Below the pieces are notes generated by a model. The model was not told the origin of the DNA, made no database searches, and saw only the letters and a program-made list of their open reading frames with translations. DNA of 64,000 nucleotides from Doryteuthis pealeii (Eukaryota; Mollusca; Cephalopoda; Myopsida; Loliginidae). Shown piece by piece: positions 36,455 through 46,514 of the stretch (position 1 is its first letter; the number at the start of each line of letters is the position of its first letter). The stretch spans positions 90,912,831 to 90,976,830 of the forward strand of contig CM042141.1 of NCBI GenBank assembly GCA_023376005.1. The letters are read 5' to 3'. A program made the translations under genes and the position numbers.

Positions 36455-37619
36455 CTGTTTTACTAACTTCTGTCTTAATGTTTATGGGGGAGTCCCCGTA
36501 GGATAATGACTAACATGCTAGACTGCAACAACTTAGTGGGATATGAGGGTTTCTGCTGGCATTTACTAGTTTTCAATGAGAAAAGAATGTAATTTTCTTT
36601 TTGTAAGTCAGAAGGAATAATTTTCTTTTAAATGAAAAACATTGAAACCAAAATATTGTATAAAGGTTAATACTGTTGACCATGTCTACATGATATTTAC
36701 CACGTACCCCACGTGTACAGGTTAGGCACAAGGCCCTATTCATTTGGGACCATCCACAAGCCGTGACTCATGGGTGGTGGGAGCAAAAAATGTGTTGATC
36801 CCGTCAGCATTCCCCCTTGAAGGGGCCGCCTCAGGCCCTGGGCAATAAACCCAGTCCTGCCCCTTTAAATCAAAGGGGCAGGTGTTGCCTTGGGGGATGG
36901 ACCCTTGGGATCAACGATGTTAACTCTTAAGGTCTAGTGGCCGAAGCTCACGAAGCTTAGTATTAGTGATTTCTAATTGTTTGGTTTTATCTTAATGAAT
37001 ATGAGCAAAATTCTCGGATAAATTTTAAAATAAATCCCTTCACAAGAAGAAATAACTGTAATTTCATTCTTCACTTCCTATTTTAACTAAATAGTTAAAT
37101 CAGGAAAAATTAACAATGAAAGACAGGAGTGGTGGAAAATGATGAAAGAGTTAGTTTCAAAGTTATTCTATTTTTCAATTATTCCCCCGTCTGTTTCAAA
37201 TCATTTTATCTGTGTTCTTGTTTAGTTTCAATTAATATAATATTTTATTATATCAAAGGTTAAATACTTGCACCAGGAGTGTGCATATATTTGCTAGTTA
37301 TATTAAGATATTTGTTTGTCGTTAAACATGAGTTAATTTAATAATCAGTAAATTTAATCTTTTTCTTTGGGTTTTTATTTTTCTTCTTCTTCTTCCCTAA
37401 TCAGACCGGTCACCAACTGCCACTCATTTGCCTCTGGCCAGGACAAAATGCACCCCTGAAGAAGAAGTTGTTTTTATGAACAAACTTGATGACCTCACAA
37501 AGAAATTTAGCCTGCAACCAACAGAGGGTGTTGATGCTCCTGAAGGACTCCCAGGACCTGGTGAAGATGCCGAATATGCGTCTTCCAGCTCCTCCTCTAC
37601 CCCCAAGTACAGTCCTTAA
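30007..37619 (+). CDS. DHRS12: DHRS12-like short-chain dehydrogenase/reductase, 3' six exons
   Basis: Six exons, all with AG/GT borders and consistent phases, join into 262 codons plus a stop: 30007-30102, 31328-31409, 32611-32672, 34031-34226, 36282-36419, 37405-37619. The product is an NAD(P)-dependent oxidoreductase of the SDR superfamily, closest in order and wording to DHRS12; its substrate is not established. Visible SDR landmarks: DLS near residue 8, NNAG at 34-37 (exon 2), VSSGG with the catalytic serine (exon 4), YAQNK giving the catalytic Y-x3-K (exon 4) and HPGWADTPG (end of exon 4). About 90 N-terminal residues with the glycine-rich cofactor motif are missing. No such exon was seen in 1-30006, so the first exons lie upstream or were lost in the palindromic assembly. 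The C-terminus has a Pro/Glu/Ser-rich extension (EGLPGPGEDAEYASSSSSS). Confidence 0.92.
30240..30770 (+). mobile_element. Degenerate non-LTR retrotransposon tail with C2H2 fingers
   Basis: Within the first visible DHRS12 intron. Broken frames give WICEACGWALLSKAGLVNHM, CSCCTKVCQTSGGLKHHM and YECKICSKIYKSLTGLK. These are C-x2-C zinc-finger halves of the type found at the C-terminal end of LINE reverse transcriptases. The bases before them read like a degraded DNWESLTSDSGQ and AELFEAARVDRAKLKSMQ. Stops and frameshifts show that it is inactive. Confidence 0.7.
30862..31305 (+). repeat. Interspersed repeat family F
   Basis: Begins CACCCTCTGGTTAAAAATGA, GACCATCCAAATCGTCC and ends near ATCTACAGGTCCTGCTAG. 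Matches 14480-14910 (inverse) and 61868-62100. It lacks the short mariner-like hairpin that interrupts the palindrome copies. Confidence 0.65.
31328..31409 (+). CDS. DHRS12: DHRS12-like exon with NNAG motif
   Basis: 82 bases after TTCTTTCAG, ending before GTATGT in phase 1. Encodes INNAGAMLNVKT through FAANTL. NNAG is the SDR structural motif, and the asparagine in AANT is also characteristic. Confidence 0.93.
31488..31874 (-). mobile_element. Family-C SINE with tRNA-like head
   Basis: On the minus strand a tRNA-like head (A-box-like TAGCATAGTGGATATAGGCA, B-box-like GCAGGTTGAATCCTGG, about 31735-31840) joins a body ending in the family-C block with GGAGGGCACATCGG and ATAATACAAATTATC. This shows that family C is a tRNA-derived SINE. 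A sister copy is at 53000-53292. Confidence 0.65.
32060..32320 (+). repeat. Weak repeat shared with 52240-52410 and 53430-53480
   Basis: Shares GTGACCATTTTAGA, TTTACAGTGAAGATCC and CTGTTGATC with 52240-52410, and ATATAGTTTGTTTTATTTTA with 53430-53480. The class is unknown. Confidence 0.4.
32611..32672 (+). CDS. DHRS12: DHRS12-like exon
   Basis: 62 bases between AATATTTCAG and GTATGT. Completes an Ala codon, then HHILTTLLIPKLTESEDPRV, and leaves in phase 0. It forms the helix and strand leading to the catalytic serine. Confidence 0.9.
32860..33150 (-). repeat. Family-A repeat
   Basis: Inverse orientation: CTGCACCTCTGCAAAGGGGC, AATGGGGCCACCTGTTGG, AATCGGCTGGTCATGTCAAG and TATCATATAGATGTTAGAAG. 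The reading frames here lie within the repeat. Confidence 0.7.
33238..33289. repeat. (TA)n microsatellite
   Basis: About 52 bases of uninterrupted TA in the intron before the catalytic DHRS12 exon. Confidence 0.97.
33345..33750 (-). repeat. Family-A repeat
   Basis: Inverse copy from CCTCCAATCAATTGGCTG through GTAGTACCTGTTAGGGTCCC to GGGTTGACATGCC and poly-A. Immediately downstream, 33770-33860 is a short LINE 3' tail (CTATGTACTATACATGCACC, GTTGTAGTGCACCTGAG). Confidence 0.7.
34031..34226 (+). CDS. DHRS12: DHRS12-like catalytic exon
   Basis: 196 bases after a long poly-T tract and TTTTGTAG; donor GTACGT. Encodes VMVSSGGMLVQKLN, then YDSTMAYAQNKRQQVVM with the catalytic Tyr and Lys, then IYFSSMHPGWADTPG. 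It leaves in phase 1. Confidence 0.95.
34227..35569. other. DHRS12 intron sequence without recognised elements
   Basis: AT-rich intron. Poly-T runs flank the catalytic exon (34241-34265). I saw no repeat-family match or coding segment. GTGCATCCTGGGATGCAC at about 34987 is a short palindrome. Confidence 0.5.
35570..35940. mobile_element. Family-C foldback repeat, long form
   Basis: The left half contains ATTGTCCTCATCTTTATTGT, TCGATGTGCCCTCCGG and CTTCTTCAGGTATTTCTTG; the right half is the inverse ending AACAATAAAGATGAGGACAA. The centre has short units such as GACTCAGGAGCCTTCTTGAA repeated with variation. The open frame 35596-36051 is a by-product. Confidence 0.8.
35960..36178 (+). mobile_element. 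tRNA-derived SINE (family B)
   Basis: Contains TGGTTATTGTCGTAGAAAGC, a CTAATACTCTTGGGAAAGGT block, ATGAATCCAACTATTCTCCC and ACCAGTATAGGAGAAGGAAA. The head is degraded. Confidence 0.6.
36282..36419 (+). CDS. DHRS12: DHRS12-like exon
   Basis: 138 bases after CTTTTATAG; donor GTAAGT followed by a poly-T run. Encodes GVEQAMPGFYAKMKDRLRTP, then the QQGADTALWLA helix, ending SGQFFQ. Enters and leaves in phase 1. Confidence 0.93.
36655..37297 (+). mobile_element. Helitron fragment carrying family-D insert
   Basis: The 3' end matches the 5980-6617 element: TTGCACCAGGAGTGTGC hairpin, ATATATTTG, CTAG at 37294-37297, then T. The 5' part is truncated, with recognisable sequence from TTAATACTGTTGACCATG. 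A GC-rich family-D element (about 36690-36955) sits at the same internal site as in the 54-kb copy, and about 150 bases after it are deleted. Confidence 0.75.
36690..36955 (+). repeat. GC-rich family-D element
   Basis: Contains CCACGTACCCCACGTGTAC, AAAAAATGTGTTGATCCCGT, GGGCAATAAACCCAGTCC and TGCCCCTTTAAATCAAAGGG. It is strikingly GC-rich for this genome. Other copies: 49567-49900, 51930-52135 and 54191-54486. Confidence 0.75.
37405..37619 (+). CDS. DHRS12: DHRS12-like terminal coding exon
   Basis: 215 bases after CTTCCCTAATCAG. Starts DRSPTATHLPLARTKC, continues with an acidic/Lys helix EEEVVFMNKLDDLTKKFSL, then a Pro-, Glu- and Ser-rich tail ending KYSP and TAA at 37617-37619. The tail after KKFSL (about 35 residues) extends beyond the usual end of vertebrate DHRS12. 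Confidence 0.92.
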
Positions 37620-37990
37620 GATAGCATCAACCTGAATTTGCCCTTCAAATTCCAAGGGATCATGTTCTTTCTTTTTTTCTCTCTTTCTTGGATTGGACTT
37701 CCATATCAAATGCCAATTTATTACAAGAAATAAATTGCAAATCATTAACGTCTTCTGGACAACAAGACAATGATGCTGCTGCTGATGATGGTGGTGATTA
37801 ATAGAAACAGAAAATGTCTTTGGACATATTGCCTGTTGCAAATGAAACAGCAATTCCCTAATTCTTCTTTTTTTTTTTTTTTTTTTTTTTCCTCCTTTCT
37901 TATCTCTAAGTGGTAAAGAGTGTATGTTTTGTGGATTGGTTGTTGCTACTGGAGATCATGTGACTAATAAATGTCTTTTGGGTCAGGTTA
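37620..37990 (+). other. DHRS12-like 3' untranslated region with poly(A) signals
   Basis: AATAAA occurs at 37729-37734 and 37966-37971. The second is followed by TGTGTG-rich sequence about 90 bases on and is the more likely main site. A poly-T run lies at 37867-37890. Confidence 0.6.
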
Positions 37991-38423
37991 ATCTAAAAGA
38001 TTTTGAGTTAAATTGCAGAATGATAAATTGTGAATTAAGATGGCCGTGTATGTGAATGTTTGTTTGTATGTGTGCATGCGTGTGTGGGTGTCGAGTAATC
38101 TTTGTAACTTATAAATTTAGAAAATGATTTGGAAAAAAAACAAAAAAACTTCCTTATCAACGTATCCCCCAAAAAATTATTGGCTAAAAACCTTTTTATC
38201 TAAATTTAATCAGTCTTAATTTAATTGAACTTAGTAAATTTTTGTTATTGTTTTAGGATTTAAAAAAAAAAGAATTATGGAAACTTTATAATTAAAGTTT
38301 GTTTTAATTTATTATTGATTATTCTGAAATAGTTTAGATTCCTTTTTATTTTATGTTAATGTTTACATTTTGATATTAATATTCCTAAGTCAGTTAAGAA
38401 ATCTCTGCTTAATCATTTTTGTC

Positions 38424-38862
38424 TTGTATTATTTTGATTTTTTTCGGACTGCTGTCCTCATCTTTATGATGAAATATACATACATAAAGTTTTGGCCTAT
38501 GTAGTCTCTGGCCTTCTCATGTGTTCATTGGAACAGACTGCTTTCACTCTGCTACGAGTGTCAAGACTTTATCTATCTAAACAATGATTCAACTTGAGAA
38601 ATCATTTTGAATAGTTGAATCATTGCTATGCTTAGATAAACAAAGTGTTGACACTTTTAGCAAAGTGAGAGCAATCTGTCTGGATTACAAGGAACACCAT
38701 TGGGACAGACTTCTCACTGGATTACAAGGAATACCTGAAGATCAGAGGATACATCGGCCAAGATGTTGTGTATGTATATTTTACAATAAATCTGAGGACT
38801 ACAGTCCGAAAAATCAAAATAATATGTATCAAGCCTCCTCTCTAAAAATATTCAGACTTTTT
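38424..38862. mobile_element. Diverged family-C foldback
   Basis: Ends resemble family C (CTGTCCTCATCTTTATGAT; TACAATAAATCTGAGGAC). The inner inverted arms include CACTCTGCTACGAGTGTC against GACACTTTTAGCAAAGTGAG, and the centre includes CAATGATTCAACTTGAG and its inverse. Confidence 0.65.
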
Positions 38863-38869
38863 TGTCTTC

Positions 38870-39730
38870 TATGACTTTTTTAAGTGATGTACTGAATATT
38901 GTAGATTTTTGAAGTGTTTAACGAGTATCATGTAAATTTTTCTCTAAAATTTAATTCCTATTTTGTCAGTGTGTTGTATTTTTGAAAAGTGTGCATGCAT
39001 CAGATATTCATTGTCATTATATTCAAACTTAAGTAAATAAATAAAAAATAGTTTTAAAAAATAACAATTGTAATAATGTGGCAAATTCTATCTAACATGC
39101 TTTTTACATTGGAAAGAAAATCTAGTTTCATTCTCTTCCTTTTGTTTCTTGTATCAAAGAGATTTTATACAATCTAAACTTTTATGTTTTCATATTATTT
39201 ACTTTGATGATTTAATACAAAATTGAGACAAATATATTTTAAATTTTTTAAATTCTCTTGTACTAAAGATAAGCATTGATAAAATTTAAAATTAATTTTT
39301 GGTAGACGAAATCTATTTAAAAAATAATAGAATTTTTTTCTTCTTTTTTTTTATCGATTTACAAATAACTGAATTGTGAAAACTGGCGTATCATATTGAA
39401 AGAAAAAAAGGGGGGACAAATTATGTCCTTGAATATTTCTCTTTTAGCAATAAAACTTCCATGAACTATTTCATGTAGAACTATTCTATTTGATCTTAAA
39501 TATAATTAAGATAATTGAATTTTGAAACATTTCTCCCCTACACGTTCACATTGATTGAATTTTGATAAAATCTTATTCTTTCGGATAATATAAAAAAAAC
39601 AAAAGTCACATAAAATCATATCTGCTTTTTATCCTAATAAATTTTCATGCCAAAATTGACTGCCAATTGGAAGACATATACAAAACACAAATAGACAGGG
39701 ATTTGAATTATTAGCAAATAAAAATATACA
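38870..39730. other. AT-rich intergenic sequence
   Basis: Downstream of the DHRS12-like gene. Low-complexity AT-rich sequence with several AATAAA-like words; no repeat family or coding segment recognised. Confidence 0.5.
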
Positions 39731-39736
39731 ATTATA

Positions 39737-40178
39737 GTCCAGGTTAAAAGATTGGTAAGGGTAACCCAAGCCAAACTTTTTTAAACCTTATTTTTCTAAT
39801 GCAAGTATCATTGGGGAATGAGAAAAACTTTTGTAAACTATAATTTGATTTCTTTAATTTCTATTTTCTTATTCTCTAATGATACCTGCATCGGAAAAAT
39901 AAGGTCTAAAAATTTTAATAAAATTTTTAATAAAATCTTATGCTTTCAAATAATGAAAAAGAAAAAAAAAGTACTTAAAATCATATCTACTTTTTATCCG
40001 AATACATTTTCATGCCAAAATTGACTGAACTTTATTTTTAGACCTTATTTTTCCAATGAAGGTCTCATTGGGGAATGGGAACAGCTTTTTCTTGTTCTCC
40101 AATGATACTTCCAGCAGAAAAATATGGTCTAAAATGTTCGGCTTTGGGTTACCCTTACCACGCTTTTAACCAGGACTT
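39737..40178. mobile_element. Family-E foldback element
   Basis: Inverted ends: AGTCCAGGTTAAAAG with GGTAAGGGTAACCCAAGCC at the left, and GGCTTTGGGTTACCCTTACC with CTTTTAACCAGGACT at the right. Inside are several CCTTATTTTTC and CATTGGGGAATG motifs in both orientations. It is a non-coding foldback, a probable MITE. A second copy is at 47798-48507. Confidence 0.75.
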
Positions 40179-40419
40179 TTAGAAGGAATATCAAAAATAA
40201 TTACTTGGATTGTATTAAATAGTCATAAACTTTTCAGTTTTTACTACTTTGAAATGATTTTAAAAATTGCAATTTGAAAAAAAATGAAAAAAAAAAGAAT
40301 TATTATATTCATCCATACATCTTTTACTGGTAAACAGTTTCCTCTATATGTGAGATGCTCAAAACTTTATAGACTTTTTTCTTTCTTTTTTCTTTTTCAA
40401 TTGGACATTCATTACTCTA

Positions 40420-40450
<31 letters not shown>

Positions 40451-40877
40451 ATCAATGGTGTTTTGTTTAGGACTCTTATAGATATTTATGTAAAAGTAAA
40501 TCTCGGTCTAAAAACTAACATTCAATTTTCTGAATTCAAGATAATTATTTATACTTATCATTCTGTTAGAATAAAAACGTATGATAGATATATTTCAAGA
40601 AAAGATGAATACATTTATAACTTGGAAAATTCCTGTTCTAATATCTTCTCACTCTCTATCTTTTTTTTTTTTCTTTTAATTATTTTTATAATTTTAATAC
40701 TCATTGGTAGATATTTAATTATCTTCTATAAAAAGTAGATACGTTTAAATTGTTACAGACAAAATTCTACTTTTAAGTCTGCAATAATTTTCTTTTCATA
40801 TATTCAAACAAAAACAATTTTCCTCTTATATTTATGAATGCTGTGTGTTAAGCATGAACAATAGTTTAAATTGAATA

Positions 40878-40930
40878 CAGTGGATTCTGTTAAATAAGGA
40901 CAACCACTTATTAGGACCAGTTTTTAAAAA
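40878..40930 (+). mobile_element. Pogo/Tigger-like terminal repeat, solo
   Basis: ACAGTGGATTCTGTTAAATA followed by AGGACAACCACTTATTAGGA resembles the CAGT-starting terminal repeats of pogo/Tigger-like transposons. No partner end was found nearby. Low certainty. Confidence 0.35.
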
Positions 40931-40947
40931 ACAGCTTAAAACGTGTC

Positions 40948-41249
40948 TTGAAATTTTATTTATAATGGAAAATAATCTTTCAACATGAATTGATATTTAT
41001 GAAGGCCTTTACAATTTGTCCGTATAACTGAGAAAATCTTTTGAAAAAATATTTCAAGTCTTGAAATTAGTTCTTTACAGTTTACAATGCAAGATTTAAC
41101 TTTTTTTTTTTTAAATTTGCCAAAATGGAGTTATGATGACAATATGAATATTCTTCAGTTGTTTTGACTGATGTTAGGGGCCAAATCATTCACCTAAAAA
41201 TCTACGGTGTATATGTTTTATAATTTTTCAATATAAAAAGGGCAAATTC
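40948..41249 (+). repeat. 302-bp direct repeat, copy 1
   Basis: Nearly identical to 43751-44067, in the same orientation. Shared blocks include GAATTGATATTTATGAAGGC, CAAAATGGAGTTATGATGAC and TCAGTTGTTTTGACTGATGT. No terminal repeats or coding; class unknown. Confidence 0.9.
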
Positions 41250-41289
41250 ATGCTATCAAATAAACATTTTTTTTAAATAAAATCTGATA

Positions 41290-41533
41290 TAATTACTATA
41301 TATATATATAAAATCACACCAGTGAGACTGGGTGTGAGGTCTTCAAAACAACAGATTGGACAGACGAGACAAAAAGAAGTTGAAATAGATTTAAATTTAT
41401 ATCCAAACCAAGGTATCTATTCATTTATTTATAATGCTCCATATATGTAAAAATATCTACACAAATCTTTATATATACGTTGGAATTCTCAATTTTGGTT
41501 GAATCCTATCAAGGAAACACTCAATATCATTGA

Positions 41534-41587
<54 letters not shown>

Positions 41588-41600
41588 GCTTTCAAAATGG
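41290..41600. repeat. Microsatellite-rich stretch
   Basis: A short (TA)n at 41297-41310, and about 46 bases of TA at 41538-41584 just before TTTCAAAATGGCGG. The rest is AT-rich with no recognised element. Confidence 0.8.
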
Positions 41601-42348
41601 CGGTCTATAAAATATGTTTAGCTCATGATTTAATTTAAATGTGAAATATCCAAACTCTCAATGTAATGTTCTGGTTGACTAAGTTTTTTCTTCTATTACA
41701 TGCAATAGACAAAACGTTTTCTCTTAGATATCTTTTCACAGAAAGCTGTTTGCTTTGGTTAATCAAACCATCCAGTTATTGAGTTGAAAACTGTTGGTCT
41801 CACTGTGGCCCAATTAATCAGCATCCATTATATTCTGAAAATATTCACTTAGTTAACTAAAATAAACACTTTTCCATCTGATTTTAGCCACAAAATTTAT
41901 GATTTTACTTCAAAAGTATAATTGAAAAAGTATTATTGAAATCTGCATATTATCTTAAAATCTATAAAAGTGCCTAAATAAATATTTCCCAAGTAAATGA
42001 AATGTTAGAGCTTTAGTTTCTTAGAATAGTTAACCCAAATAGATGTGAATAGGACAAAATATTGTAATTTCTTTTAAAAATATTTTAGTAGGTTTTACTT
42101 GCTAGTAATATTTCTTGTTGTATGCTTCCAATTTTATTAATTTCTAGTCTCTGGCAACTCTACACGATTCTCCCAATCGGATATAATCCCATTTCTTTCA
42201 ACACATGCAATACATTGATCTTAAATCAAAAGTTCTTTCATTTTTATCAAATATTATTCTATTTTCTATTTAATAAAGTAACAGAAAAAAAAAAATTGAA
42301 AAATAAAATAAAAATAAAATACTGTAAAATGCAACAAAAATTTCTTAC

Positions 42349-42560
42349 TAATCCATAGCCATTTTCAGTCATAAATTTCTTCATTTTAGATTGTGCCATT
42401 GTTATATTTTTGTATTTCTTTTCATTTTCTATTCTGCAGTCAATATCATTCCTTATGGCACTGTCGTCTCCTCTAAGTTTGTGATATATGCTCAAAAAAA
42501 CTCGTTTTCTTCCTGTTCTTATTCTGTTTTGTAAATTTGGGTATTGGTATAATGCTTTTT
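42349..42560 (-). CDS. Candidate internal exon of unrecognised gene
   Basis: On the minus strand a 212-base segment runs from a possible GTTAG acceptor to a strong GTAAGA donor. It carries 70 codons without a stop: begins KALYQYPNLQNRIRTGRKRV, middle FLSIYHKLRGDDSAIRND, end KFMTENGYGL. The content is basic and polar, unlike the Phe/Ile/Leu/Lys-rich frames of AT-rich noise. The acceptor lacks a good pyrimidine tract. I do not recognise the family. The phase is 1 in and 0 out. Confidence 0.45.
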
Positions 42561-42634
42561 CTAACTATTTACTAAAACTTTTAACAGGAATTTAAAACAT
42601 TTTATGCCTCAAAATCTTTTGCCAAAAATATTAC

Positions 42635-42672
42635 TATCTGGAATTTCTATAAGCTTTGCTACTTTATTTATC
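42635..42672 (-). CDS. Possible small exon upstream of 42349-42560
   Basis: After TTGATTGCAG, 38 bases encode about 12 residues, INKVAKLIEIPD, ending at GTAATA. The phase (1 left over) fits the exon at 42349-42560 exactly, across a 74-base intron. Without splicing the frame ends at a TGA shortly after. Weak evidence on its own. Confidence 0.25.
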
Positions 42673-43750
42673 CTGCAATCAATTGGGCTTTACAAAAAAA
42701 AACAATTTCAAAATATCTGCAATAATCTCTTTTTGATGCTTAAAATACATTAATGCTTGCTTACTGATTTTTTTTCAAATTACAAATTTATACATACATA
42801 TCTATATATCTATATATCTAAATATATACATATATATCTATATAAACTAACAATTTCAACCAACATGGATATATTTTTTTAATTTTTATAGTTGTTAATT
42901 TGTGGTATTAAAAATCATATTAGATGTAAGTTTATATATTTGTGAGGTACACGCACACAGTTATGTATTATTTTGTAATTTTATATATATATATAATATA
43001 TATATAAATATAATCACTTTTTTGAACACTTTATTATGGGCCACTCTATTTCAGCTACAGAGCACACATTTTAAAAAAGCTTAGTAGTCAAACTAATTCT
43101 TTTGATTTTTAGCCAATTCAAATTATCTGTAAGCTTTTTAACTTTTCCTCATCAATATGAAACATTATACCTTAAGCCTGTAAATTCTTATCAAAATTCA
43201 ACTATACAACAATACAATTATCAAATGAAATCAGCTGTGAAGAAGCTTATTTAACTCTGTTTTAGTTTCAGACTTATAACTTTTAAATTCTTGAATCTGA
43301 CGACAGAGCATATAGGGAAAAAAAACAATTTGAAACTAACTTTTTGATTTTGATTGATTTGAATGATAATTTCTATATTACAAAAAACCTTTTACATAAT
43401 TATCTGCACTTTTCAGAAATTTAGATTCTATCTTAATTTAACTCCTAACAGCTTTTCAAAATATTCTTTAGATTGTAATAAGAAATGAAGTAATGAAAAA
43501 TAGAATTTATCACTTCCATTTATTTTTTAAGCATGGATTTCTTTTTTTTTTTTCTTTTGTAAAATGCACTAAAAATATATACAATCTCAAAGATAATTTT
43601 TTTTTTTTTTAGCAAACATGTTTGTCTTTTATTACATGTCAATGCAATTTTGTAAATATTATCTGGAAGAGCTAAATGAACAGACATTTATGGTGTATGT
43701 CACAATATGAAAATAATTTGTTGTATTATAATTATGATAAAGAGAAATTG

Positions 43751-44067
43751 TTGAAATTTTATTTATAATGGAAAATAATCCTTCAACATGAATTGATATT
43801 TATGAAGGCCTTTACAATTTGTCCGTATAACTGAGAAAATCTTTTGAAAAAATATTTCAAGTCTTCAAATTAGTTCTTTACAGTTCTTATTCCAATGCAA
43901 GATTTAACTTTTTTTTAAATTTGCCAAAATGGAGTTATGATGACAATTTTAACATTCTTCAGTTGTTTTGACTGATGTAAGGGGCCAAATTATTCACCTA
44001 AAAACAAAACCAACCAAAAACTATGGCGTGTATGTTTTATAATTTTTCAATATAAAAAGGGCAAATT
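43751..44067 (+). repeat. Direct repeat, copy 2 of 40948-41249
   Basis: Same order of blocks, with an insertion-like AAACAAAACCAACCAAAAAC not found in copy 1. Confidence 0.9.
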
Positions 44068-45624
44068 TGAGCACTTTGTTCATCTTTATCAAACTTAGTG
44101 CTAAAAATATTTTAGAATTAAATAAATAATTCTATAATCAATGAGCCAATACTGAAATTCTTTATATCAAAAATATATTTTAGATTTCTAAGATAAATTT
44201 TACTTACCATATTTCCAATTGAATAGCAGACTACAATTTCTTTTAAATAAATTATGACAATATTTTGTATTTATTTAGATTTCCAAAAATTCCAAATATC
44301 CAGCTTTTAAATTTGTACTCATTGTTAAATGCTTGAAAATACCATTAACAACAAATAATATCAATAATAATAATTGTAGATTTAACGTTTTAAGATCTTT
44401 TTCTATAACAGATTAATATAAAATGATCATGTGAATAGAAATGGCTGTCAACTATTAAGAGATTTCTAAATGCTATTTATAAAATTAAGAAATGTCTGAT
44501 AACATGGGGTTTTTATTTGAATATTTCAAAACTTGATATTTGAAAATAAATTTAGTCCAGGTTCATTACTAACCTACCTATTTTAATTGTTTTAGTGGTC
44601 TAAATTTAATTTCTTTTAAACCTATTTTTCTTTTTTTTTCTTTTCTTTTTCTTTTTTTTCTTCTTTCTTTTCTAATCTAAAATAGTGTTAAAAACCATTA
44701 TTGCAGTGATACTTTTTATTATCATTATTATTATTATTATTTAAAAAATAATTGAAATTAAAAATTAAAAATATTCATTACAATGATATGTCAATAATTG
44801 TCCACAATTTTTGTATAAATTCTGCATAGAATTCTGTACAATCAATCTAAAAAAAAAATATAACAAAAATATGGATAATCATTAACTCAATCTTGTATTT
44901 AATAGAAACATAAGAAAAGATATTTTTATAATATTTCAAATACTATGGAAGAAAAAGAAGGATCTGTTTAAGAACTAACTTTTACAAGTTAGTTTAATAA
45001 TATAAAGTACTAAAAACAATTATTTCTAGCGTTTAGAAATTTTTGGGGTTCTATGTATCCATTTTTGTGATCTTTATATAACACGGTTGTGCTTTATTAC
45101 CAATTTTTATATTAAGATTTTTCACTTGATTCACTGCAAAATCCTAAGTATTCTTTAAATAGCAACTATTTAAAACTCTAAATTACTTGTAGCCATGGAA
45201 ATCAACTTTATACTTTTTTTTTCTCATCTTTAGCTGATTATCTGCCTTGCTTTTGATGAGAGAAAATACTTTGAACAATCAAATAGTTTATGCTTTATAG
45301 GATATATTCTATAACATTTTTAGTAAAAGATTTGATAAATTTTTTTTTTTTTTTTAATTTATTGAATCTTTTACTTTATCTCTGCGTTCATAAATTAAAC
45401 AATATATATATATATATATATATAATTTGTGAGGAAAAGTTAAGGAAAAAGTGAATAACCAAACACAAGCAATTATTTTAAATTAATATTTCATATCTGT
45501 TGGTTTGAGAAGCTTCATAAGAATTTAAAAACAGAGGTGAAATTAATTGAATGTAATTGTTTGTGTTTTGCTTTTTCATTAACTTTTCCTCAAATTTTGT
45601 TGGATTTTTCCTAATGTGTTATTT

Positions 45625-45680
<56 letters not shown>

Positions 45681-46100
45681 TTTTTTTTTTTCCTGAATAA
45701 ATAAAAATGAATCTTATGTACATATCTTAATTAACTGCAAACAATCAGGATTTTCTTTTTTCTTTTTTAACTTTATCAGGTTGTATTACTAGCCACTAAT
45801 TTTATATTTATTTTCCCATTTTTTTCTGCCTAAATTACCATAAACAGAGGCAGTGCAAATGACAGTATTTATTTCAATTTGATTTTTAAAATCAGGTTTT
45901 GATTAAATCAGCAATTTATTATATCTGTCCATCTTGTTAAAAAAAAATTTCAGTATTTATATATAATTAATAAGAAAATTTTAATCCATGGCTTTGTCAT
46001 TTTTTGTGAAACCATAACAGAAATTTTCTTTAATACTTGAATATCTTCTAATGCCCAAAACAGCCAATTGAACATTTAAAAAAAAGTTGTAATTCCCACT
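44068..46100. other. AT-rich intergenic or intronic sequence
   Basis: No repeat family dominates. It has a pyrimidine-rich CTTTTTTTTC run at about 44625-44680, a (TTA)n at 44720-44742, and (TA)n at 45402-45424 and 45629-45678. A short AGTCCAGGTT at about 44560 resembles a family-E end. If the minus-strand candidate exons are real, this is their intron. Confidence 0.5.
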
Positions 46101-46155
46101 AAGAATGACACAAAAAAATAATACTATAATACCATCCTTTTTCTATCTTATTTAC

Positions 46156-46251
46156 CTCAGCTTCATGTATTTTATCTACAGGGCTTAACATTACTCCATC
46201 CACTTTTGTTAAACCATTGTCAGTGGTATGATTTTCATTTTCATTTTGCAT
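46156..46251 (-). CDS. Candidate first coding exon of unrecognised gene
   Basis: Minus-strand ATG at 46251-46249 opens 32 codons, beginning MQNENENHTTDNGLTKVDGV and ending KIHEAE, directly followed by a consensus GAG/GTAAAT donor in phase 0. The frame is also open upstream of the ATG (LDLWNII), so it could be an internal exon with an unseen acceptor. It is polar and acidic. It may belong with 42349-42672, but another exon would be needed between them because the phases differ. Confidence 0.4.
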
Positions 46252-46514
46252 AATTATATTCCAAAGGTCCAGATATTTAAAAGAAAAAACAAATATTCCC
46301 TTATGTTTTTTTTTTTTTTTAAGTGAAATATCTCAATATTTCTTTCTTCTGATAATCAAAATAATTCACTTTTAGATTAACATTATTTGAAACATATCAA
46401 TTTTTTTTCTTTTCTTTTTCTCTGCTTTTTTTTTTTTTTTTTTTTTTTTCTTTTACAAATTTCAATATGTAAAAAAGTAAATAAGAAAAAAAAAAGTATT
46501 CCAAAGGCTGAATT

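Noticed and set aside
37410..37853. Minus-strand 147-codon frame
   Set aside because: Antisense shadow of the DHRS12-like terminal exon and 3' UTR.
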